Origin: Ichthyocystis sparus
Lineage (GTDB): Bacteria; Pseudomonadota; Gammaproteobacteria; Burkholderiales; 2013Ark19i
NCBI RefSeq assembly: GCF_900078755.1
Contig: NZ_FKIH01000060.1
Direction: 5' to 3' (one strand)
DNA: 12,197 nucleotides
The notes under the pieces: generated by a model
Told to the model about the DNA's origin: nothing
What the model saw: the letters and a program-made list of their open reading frames with translations, nothing else
Databases searched by the model: none
Shown here: positions 7,092 through 12,197 of the stretch, in pieces
How the letters are laid out: each line of letters begins with the position of its first letter
Position numbering within the stretch: the first letter of the stretch is position 1
Program-made: the position numbers and the translations under genes

Positions 7092-7107
7092 CAGTCCCAG
7101 ATCTCAT
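6985..7107 (-). CDS. Probable true N-terminal segment of gene 3, out of frame
   Basis: The ATG at 7107 opens 40 codons (beginning MRSGTGVSRAKYPSEGANGS, then an acidic EEGNAWEGESPEG stretch) and stops at TAG (6985-6987). The beginning aligns with LRSEVSVSGTNGSSED of gene 1, and ATGAGATCTG matches TTGAGATCTG at the DNA level. GAAGAGGTAGGTT lies directly upstream. Joining it to the main gene 3 frame needs one extra base to be skipped around TCCTAGGGGCC and would give about 222-225 residues, the family's normal length. Confidence 0.6.
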   Translation of the reverse strand: MRSGTGVSRAKYPSEGANGSEEGNAWEGESPEGALINSGS

Positions 7108-7132
7108 AACCTACCTCTTCATTATCATTATA
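7108..7132 (-). promoter_or_regulatory. Ribosome-binding site and possible -10 box of gene 3
   Basis: On the minus strand, TATAAT (7127-7132) is followed by GATAATGAAGAGGTAGGTT and the ATG at 7107. The purine-rich AAGAGGTAGG is the clearest ribosome-binding site in the window. A -35 box at the expected distance is poor (CAAAGA), so the promoter call is tentative while the binding site is good. Confidence 0.45.
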
Positions 7133-7215
7133 CTTGCGACGCTAACCAGTCTTTGACCATGACTACACTATCATCATTATTCACCCCTGTACTTCCGTGG
7201 CGCCTATGCAGAGGC

Positions 7216-7385
7216 ATTCAAACCAACGACTAAATAATCGTAAATTGCATTCGACCATGAAGCGTATTTAACCATAAACCATACTTAACCATATTTTTTG
7301 TAAAATTTTTCATACATATAGACCAATAATGTTTGATTAATTGAACTAAACCTAAACCTATATTTTTTTATACAAATATATAATT
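7216..7385 (-). repeat. Upstream element copy E5
   Basis: The core GTAAAATTTTTCATAC is at about 7300-7316 and is preceded by CAACGACTAAATAAT, close to the CAACTAAATATT at the start of E2. TTAATTGAACTAAACC after the core also matches E2 (TTAAATTAAACCC). It is about 195 bases upstream of the gene 3 ATG at 7107. This copy is more diverged in its core than E1-E4. Confidence 0.5.
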
Positions 7386-7405
7386 AAATAGATTGAGCAT
7401 ATTAT

Positions 7406-7800
7406 ATTGTGGTTATTGTATTCATAGATGTAAATGGTAGTCATATCTACTTTATGATATTTTTTAGTGTACTTATTAATTATTGCCAAAAAAATCATAT
7501 GCTAGCAATGAATAAAAATAGTGCTAGTATGATACTTTATATAAATTTAAATACATATTTATGTTTGAGGGCGGTTGGATTGCATAAAAATACACATTGT
7601 ATCTTGAAGTTTCTAGTATTATAAATCTAGTGATTATGATTATAGAAGTTGTTTCAGTTTCATATAATGCCAAAATATCTCACGGTATTATCGTGGTGGT
7701 TTGTACGATTTTTTTGATTCTTTCTTATGGATGGAAGTTTTCTATATTGATGGTATTGTTTGATGACCACAATAAGTGGGTTCATGTGTCGTTTGGGTAA
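7406..7800 (+). pseudogene. Possible decayed + strand small membrane gene (copy 2)
   Basis: It starts with ATTGTGGTTATTGTATTCAT, nearly the same as at 2031. The first frame (7409-7624) gives VVIVFIDVNGSHIYFMIFF. A second, overlapping frame (7597-7800) gives VIMIIEVVSVSYNAKISHG followed by a hydrophobic IIVVVCTIFLILSYG and ends FDDHNKWVHVSFG. The two frames are not in register, so a frameshift would be needed to make one protein of roughly 130 residues. The region is G-rich on the + strand, unlike the flanking minus-strand genes. No known family is recognised. It may be one broken gene, two small genes, or chance. Confidence 0.28.
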
Positions 7801-7827
7801 TGTTGTCACAAGCTATACGAATTATTA

Positions 7828-7965
7828 TTTGTGTACTTTATGGTGTTTGAGCGACATTTAACAAGATGTCTTTAAGGATAGACACTGGTCAGATGCTGAA
7901 ATGATTGTTATTGTTAACGGATATGGACATTATAGATATAATGTAGACTAATACTTACCGCGCAC
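7828..7965. repeat. Duplicated spacer block (matches 2460-2610)
   Basis: TTTGTGTACTTTA, then a block around TTATAGAT and TAATACTTACC, occur in the same order as in 2460-2610. The similarity is patchy but colinear with the neighbouring duplicated elements. No gene is preserved. Confidence 0.4.
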
Positions 7966-8027
7966 ACATTAGATCACACAATTGCAATTTTAATACCTAC
8001 CATTTTTTCTCTTCTTTTCTTGATTTT

Positions 8028-8679
8028 TTATTCTGTTTCAGTACAATTCACAACGACCAGGTGTATCATTTCTTCTGAAGAATATTCACACCACACTTCA
8101 TGCATTTAGACTAATATATTCTCCAACTGAACTTCACGTGGTTCAATCATTTCATTTGGACGATCAAGTTGATAGCTACTGCTTAGAACGTGATCATTAG
8201 ACTTCTTATTGTACACCAACTCCTTGAAGTAGCATCTCTTTGAAGCAGCATCTACTTGATTATTTGGGAGTGTTCTCTTTAACATAATTCTTATCAGCAA
8301 AAACAAACAAATCACTTCAACAATTTTTAGCAATAGTATAATTGTTGTCTTAAATGCAGTGATATGCGCATTCCTACGGACGGTATGTGTTAGTACTGCT
8401 GAGAGTAGTATCACTTCTTGTTGTCACAGTTGTCAGTGTAGTGCCACCATTAGCGGTTTGGTTATTTTCTACCTGTACCTTCGGATAATGAGGCTGCGGA
8501 GAGTGCTAGTGCAGAAGGCGCAGTAATGATGACATAAATGAAGAGATATATGATCTTGCTTGATGAGTCATATTTTATTCTTCCTGTCTTGAATTGTTTG
8601 CCGTAGAATAATCTTAATTATCTGAAGAACAAACATAATCATTCTTTAAAATGCTAATATAGGTCTTATGACCTAACCT
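8028..8679 (-). pseudogene. Decayed copy of gene 2
   Basis: The region aligns with gene 2 over almost its full length. The start has become ATA (8679-8677) and a one-base deletion follows. The early part then reads ISILKNDYVCSSDN, stop, DYSTANNSRQEE, stop, against ISILRNDCVCSLENGDDSTVGNSRQED in gene 2. An undamaged middle portion (8106-8414) keeps the second membrane segment (ILLLKIVEVICLFLLIRIML), PNNQVDAA and EMIEPREVQLE, and then ends early. The old C-terminus (VVNCTE before TAA) is still visible at about 8028-8050 beyond the premature stop. At least one frame change is also needed between 8415 and 8520. It has no upstream element directly adjoining; the gene 4 cassette begins about 65-145 bases away. 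Confidence 0.8.
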
Positions 8680-8823
8680 TATTCTCAGCTATTATACAGT
8701 GCTGTTTGCTCTTTCTTACTACATTCCCAAACATCGTGATATGCGGTGGCGTTTTTTTACTGACAAGCTAGGTTGGCTGCTGTTGATTTTGATAAAATGT
8801 TATATTTATAGCGCCCAAAGTAC

Positions 8824-9477
8824 TCACACGGCGTCTTCTTCTTCCTCTTCCGCTACCACTTCTGGGGCAGCACCCATAATAACCATAGGAACTACTTCTC
8901 CTGGAATATATCCCCACCCCCACTGTACCTCACGAAGCTCTATTATTTCACCTTGGTGATCACCGGGGTCGCGATGACCAACTACAGCTCGACCATTAGG
9001 AGCATGATCATCAGGCATTACTTGTTGAGCATTATCTTCTTGAGGATCGTCAGCCGCATCTTCTTCTTCATTCCCTGCTGACCTTGCTCTGCATTCTCTT
9101 AGAGACACTACTGCAGCTAAAACCAATAACAAGAATGCAACAGACCATACTACTCCTAATCCTACATTCAGTGCATATTCTCGAGAGTTAACACCGGTAT
9201 AGACTCCAGTAATTCCTCTTGTTACGCTAGTAGCTGGTGTAGTGTTGTTGCTAGTATTTTGATTGTTTGTTATTGAAACACCTTCTGTCAAGGAGAGTGT
9301 AGAGACCGCCATTGTTGAAAGGACAAGCAATGATGGCGCAAACGAACCGGCAGAAAATCCTTGTTGGAGAGCAGCAGTTCGTTCTCCTCGAGCAGAACTA
9401 CTTACTACGTAATTGCCTTCATCATCATTCGAACAACAAACACACTCAGCCCCCACAACACCAATTTTAGGCTCCAT
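8824..9477 (-). CDS. Family membrane protein, gene 4 (WGWGYIP type, DAV tail)
   Basis: The product is 217 residues of unknown function. It has a polar N-terminus with CVCC at 12-15; a first hydrophobic segment (about 46-64, FAPSLLVLSTMAVSTLSLTEG); an Asn/Thr loop with several N-x-T/S sites (70-100); a membrane segment (about 103-125, VGLGVVWSVAFLLLVLAAVV); and a very acidic tail. The tail contains EEEDAADDPQED, NGRAVVGHRDPGDHQGEIIE, then WGWGYIPGEVVPMVIMG and the end EEEEEDAV. The ATG has AGGATAAGGGC just upstream. It shares WGWGYIP and the following VVPMV block with gene 5, whereas its N-terminus is closer to gene 2 and the two N-terminal remnants. It has no equivalent between gene 2 and E3 in the first duplication unit, so the cassette from about 8745 appears to be an extra insertion. 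Confidence 0.85.
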   Translation of the reverse strand: MEPKIGVVGAECVCCSNDDEGNYVVSSSARGERTAALQQGFSAGSFAPSLLVLSTMAVSTLSLTEGVSITNNQNTSNNTTPATSVTRGITGVYTGVNSREYALNVGLGVVWSVAFLLLVLAAVVSLRECRARSAGNEEEDAADDPQEDNAQQVMPDDHAPNGRAVVGHRDPGDHQGEIIELREVQWGWGYIPGEVVPMVIMGAAPEVVAEEEEEDAV

Positions 9478-9597
9478 GCCCTTATCCTATCTTATGATAT
9501 TTTACTAATTAACTGATATTCATTTTGGCACTGATATTTACCCTCATTAGCTAAGGTGTATTAATCTAAAGTGTACGAATATCCATATTCTGTATGC

Positions 9598-9730
9598 AAA
9601 TTAATAATTAAAAATATTTAATAATTCACGATCCCACGTTTTAAATGAAAAATTTTCATATATACAAATAGACATAGATACACTTTTAGTTAAACAAAAA
9701 TTTTATATATATTAAGATAGTAAAATTTTC
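9598..9730 (-). repeat. Upstream element copy E6
   Basis: TTAATAATTCACGATC, core ATGAAAAATTTTCATA (9645-9660) and AGTTAAACAAAAATTT followed by TATATATTAAGATA match E2 and E4 in order. The core lies about 172 bases upstream of the gene 4 start. In this copy the core is an extended palindrome (TGAAAAATTTTCA). Confidence 0.6.
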
Positions 9731-9752
9731 CATATAAGGAGAATGGTCACAT

Positions 9753-10362
9753 AGTATTTATGCTTTTTATATACAGGTAGTGAATAAATCTCTGTCTGTA
9801 AGAAATTAATTACTATATTGTTCTAAAACATTTGAATGTATCGCGATTCAATAAGTAAATCTTTTAGACTTTTAGATATAATTTTAAATTTTGGTAATTT
9901 CTCTTTATAAATTTGTTTCAAGTGCAGTTAGAAGTAGATAGTCATTGATCATAATATCGTATGAGATAGTAGTCTTTACCGCTTATACAAGTGTAGCCGG
10001 CATAAATTTATTAACTAAGATAAGTACAAATTGGGGGATTTTTATTTTACATTGGCATCTTATCTACCTTTTTTGATCAAATGTAGACATTAGCTTATAT
10101 CGTTTATTTCATATGGTGTTTTCTTGGGGCTTTATTCCTTATACGACACACAAGCTAAAGTATAGATCTTATTCTTATAAGTATCACATAAGTTAGAAAT
10201 TCATTTTTCATAGATACACACTCTATTTGAATGCCGTTTTCTTCAACCTCTAATATATTATAAATAAATTATACATGTAATGACTATACATGTAGGGTAG
10301 ACGTGTGAGGTTTTAACTTTTGTATGACACTATGCGACATTTAATATTTATAATATCACAGA
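9753..10362. repeat. Long non-coding block, copy S' (matches 4309-4945)
   Basis: This is the partner of the block at 4309-4945, sharing CTAAAACATTTG, CAATAAGTAAATCTTTTAG, TAAGTATCACAT and a TATTATAAATAAATTATA region in the same order. Here it starts only about 100 bases after the element core, against about 400 in the first unit, so the segment holding the small + strand frame at 4098-4265 is missing. No open frame is kept. Confidence 0.6.
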
Positions 10363-10587
10363 CCGGCCTATGCAAACTGCCCAAAAATATTGTTGTGCGA
10401 ACCCATACCAACAACACATACACACCCAGGGCTGAAGTATGTGACACTTCATGCGTATAATGCAGTATGAGTTATAGCGAACTCAATCTCTACCAACTCT
10501 ACTTTTAATAAATCCACCGACTAGGACACAGACGGTCCCCAGATCTCTGTTCTATTATTGATCTAATAACAACACGCCCAGAAGCAT
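10363..10587. other. Spacer downstream of gene 5, C/A-rich on + strand
   Basis: No gene or terminator hairpin was recognised. A short AACACGCCCAGAAGC just past the stop resembles the AATACGTGCCCAGAACT past gene 1 and the AGCGCCCAAAGT past gene 4, a possible remnant of a common 3' flank. Confidence 0.35.
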
Positions 10588-11307
10588 CTATACGGCGTCC
10601 TCCATTTCCCCTCCTTCTTCTCTTTCTCCTTCCCGAGCATCATCCCTGCCCATAACAACCATAGGCACCACTTCTGCTGGAATATATCCCCATCCCCACG
10701 GTACCTCATTAAGTTCTATTATTTCACCCGGGTGATCACCTTGATCACGATGCCCAACCATAGCATGACCGTTAAGCTGATTACCAGCATTATCCTCCTC
10801 CTGAAAGGCAGGCCCTTGTTGAAGGTCAGGCCCCTGATTATTCGTTGCTCTTTGCGATATGTGGCAAGTAAAAATTATGCATGCGATAATTGCTAGTTCC
10901 ACCATTATAGAAATGAATAACGCTGAAAGAGCACCAGCATCTTCAGAAACTCCAGGAGTACTGTCACCTGTATAGGACGGTAAGGTAGTTGTCGTCGTTT
11001 TAGGACTAGTTGTTGACGCGATACTATTATCTTGATTGACAGTGGTATATTCGGCCAATGATGTCCCCGCAAGAATGGTCAGCGTAGAAAGTGCAAATAA
11101 CAATGATACAGGTGCACTGGATAACGCCGAAGCTCCGGATAAAGATGATTGTCCTATTTGTCCCAGCGATTGTGAATCTATCTCAAAAGAAACATCGGTG
11201 TCACTACAAACATCGCTGACATTAACATTATGGTCAACACAGTCGTCAATTGATGATAATAAAGCGTGTTCATATCCTAAGGTGTCATCTGTGGACGTAG
11301 AAAGCAT
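10588..11307 (-). CDS. Family membrane protein, gene 5 (longest, WGWGYIP type, DAV tail)
   Basis: The product is 239 residues of unknown function. The N-terminus (1-60) is long, Asp/Ser-rich and unique to this copy. It is followed by a first hydrophobic segment (about 64-83, APVSLLFALSTLTILAGTSL), a Thr-rich loop with five consecutive threonines (105-109), a membrane segment (about 126-148, LSALFISIMVELAIIACIIF) and an acidic tail. The tail carries LNGHAMVGHRDQGDHPGEII, WGWGYIPAEVVPMVVMG and an end of EGGEMEDAV. The tail is very close to that of gene 4 at both DNA and protein level, whereas the front half is hardly alignable. The ATG is preceded by AAGGATAACCTT, a good ribosome-binding site. 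The common upstream element is not visible here; an inverted repeat (11344-11365) lies in its place, so regulation may differ. Confidence 0.87.
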   Translation of the reverse strand: MLSTSTDDTLGYEHALLSSIDDCVDHNVNVSDVCSDTDVSFEIDSQSLGQIGQSSLSGASALSSAPVSLLFALSTLTILAGTSLAEYTTVNQDNSIASTTSPKTTTTTLPSYTGDSTPGVSEDAGALSALFISIMVELAIIACIIFTCHISQRATNNQGPDLQQGPAFQEEDNAGNQLNGHAMVGHRDQGDHPGEIIELNEVPWGWGYIPAEVVPMVVMGRDDAREGEREEGGEMEDAV

Positions 11308-11343
11308 AAGGTTATCCTTGTGTGCGTTGTATATTTATTAGCG

Positions 11344-11365
11344 GGTGGTATATTTATTATCCACC
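11344..11365. promoter_or_regulatory. Inverted repeat upstream of gene 5
   Basis: GGTGG and CCACC are separated by 12 AT-only bases (TATATTTATTAT), 36-58 bases before the gene 5 start. An AT-rich centre between GC arms is typical of an operator, and on the minus strand the centre could include a -10 box. The arms are short, so chance is possible. Confidence 0.3.
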
Positions 11366-12197
11366 ACAGAGCAGCCAACGACACCATACTAGCAAACACA
11401 TAAAAATATTATATATTATATATCACATTTTATAGTTACATTTTAATAGTCTCATTTTTTGATGACGCACCTGCAGATATTGGTAGTTGGTTGAATGTAC
11501 TTTGCGTACTTTATCCTTATATGTGGTAAGACAATAAAATGTATCACATAGCGAGAAGAGCTTTATAATATTAGCTTATGCTTTGGCTATATACTTGACA
11601 TGTAACGTGAGTATAATGATCAATGATATAAGGAAGTTGAATATAATAAAGTAGTTATTTATTGTTTTATAGATGTATAAGTACAGCAAGTAAAATATGC
11701 TTACCCCACACTACTTAATGATTATTTATAATACAATTGATAGTGATACCTTCACGGTACAATGGAACTATTTTTGTGCTTTGAGTGATAATACGCGTGA
11801 TAGCATAATATGTAGTGCCATGTGTAATTGATGATACGATTTGTGTATTTTGCATTTGGGAAAATAATAATGCGATTTACCAATGTGGATATGTTAAGTA
11901 TGCAAGTTGTGAGGTTGCACGAAAATGGAAACCTATTTCTGTAAACTAGGTTGCTTAGTGTTTATGCGGACCTGTACAATGTCTCAGGATGTATAGCTTT
12001 TATTCATCATATGATATACGCAAAATGCAAGGCCTATGTTACAGGTGGTGGTTGTAATAGATAAAATTTCGGTATTGTATCGTGTGCAGTAAGATGGTTT
12101 GTTGTTGCAATTTATGTCTTATGAGTCTTGTTTATTTGATTTTTGTTGAGACTATTAGTATTTAGTAGTTTTATTAGAAACAGAATATTGCTGTGCT
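11366..12197. other. AT-rich right edge without a supportable gene
   Basis: This stretch is G-rich and C-poor on the + strand, like the spacers after E2, E3 and E5. Short + strand hydrophobic fragments occur (for example a frame around 11465-11525 reading IGSWLNVLCVLYPYMW), but nothing longer than about 45 codons stays open and none has a good start. It may be another decayed divergent spacer. A conserved upstream-element core was not found. Confidence 0.35.

Noticed and set aside
8106..8414. 102-codon minus-strand frame that could be called a gene
   Set aside because: It is the surviving middle of a decayed gene 2 copy. The N-terminal region is present upstream but out of frame or with stops, and the original start is ATA.
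11344..11365. Inverted repeat read as a transcription terminator
   Set aside because: There is no T-run after either arm, the loop is long, and it lies just upstream of a gene start, so an operator or chance fits better.
11595..11645. TTGACA and TATAAT close together, with AAGGA and a TTG, on the + strand
   Set aside because: The spacing between the two hexamers is about 11 bases, too short for a promoter, and the frame after the TTG stops after a few codons.
1..12197. tRNA, rRNA, CRISPR array, transposase or insertion-sequence ends
   Set aside because: No cloverleaf-type arms, regularly spaced direct repeats, transposase motifs or flanking terminal repeats were seen. The repeats present are diverged segmental duplicates.

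Overview
The window looks like an accessory, gene-poor stretch of a bacterial chromosome. By eye, only about 28% of it is intact coding sequence. All five convincing genes lie on the minus strand and are members of one paralogous family of small membrane proteins (about 212-239 residues). Each has a polar, usually acidic N-terminus, a first hydrophobic segment, a Ser/Thr/Asn-rich loop of about 40 residues, a second hydrophobic segment, and a long acidic C-terminal tail. Four of the five tails end in Asp-Ala-Val. The genes sit in long AT-rich spacers and are visibly richer in G+C than the spacers. Host-adapted Rickettsiales, especially Anaplasmataceae (Anaplasma/Ehrlichia), combine low coding density, tandem paralogs and eroding copies in this way. 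That assignment is inference, because there is no rRNA, tRNA or housekeeping gene here to anchor it.

Layout (+ coordinates, all genes reading leftward): an N-terminal gene remnant (281-410); gene 1 (1074-1778); gene 2 (3096-3734); a heavily decayed copy (5195-5693); gene 3 (6426-7107, apparently frameshifted); a decayed gene-2-like copy (8028-8679); gene 4 (8824-9477); and gene 5 (10588-11307). A recurring AT-rich element (core close to GAAATTTTTTAG, followed on the + strand by TTAATTA and ATATATT blocks) lies about 100-195 bases upstream of each start except that of gene 5 and the 8028-8679 copy. The six copies are at about 533, 1816, 3846, 5805, 7216 and 9598.

The order of genes, elements and even non-coding blocks repeats: gene 1 matches gene 3, gene 2 matches the copy at 8028, the non-coding block 4309-4945 matches 9753-10362, and the remnants at 410 and 5693 correspond to each other and to gene 5. 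I read this as an old tandem segmental duplication with a unit of about 5-5.5 kb, later modified by insertion of the gene 4 cassette, deletions, frameshifts and stop codons.

Three spacers carry, on the opposite (+) strand, a conserved stretch of about 20 bases (ATTGTGRTTATTRTATTCAT) that opens hydrophobic reading frames, and these spacers show G>C skew on the + strand. This suggests a second, divergently oriented and mostly decayed small-membrane-gene family that shared the upstream element.

No function can be assigned by recognised homology. The two-hydrophobic-segment layout, the variable loop and N-terminus, and the conserved acidic tail with a class III PDZ-ligand-like end are consistent with vacuole/inclusion-membrane or host-interacting surface proteins. 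That role is a hypothesis. I saw no tRNA, rRNA, CRISPR array, transposase or convincing intrinsic terminator.
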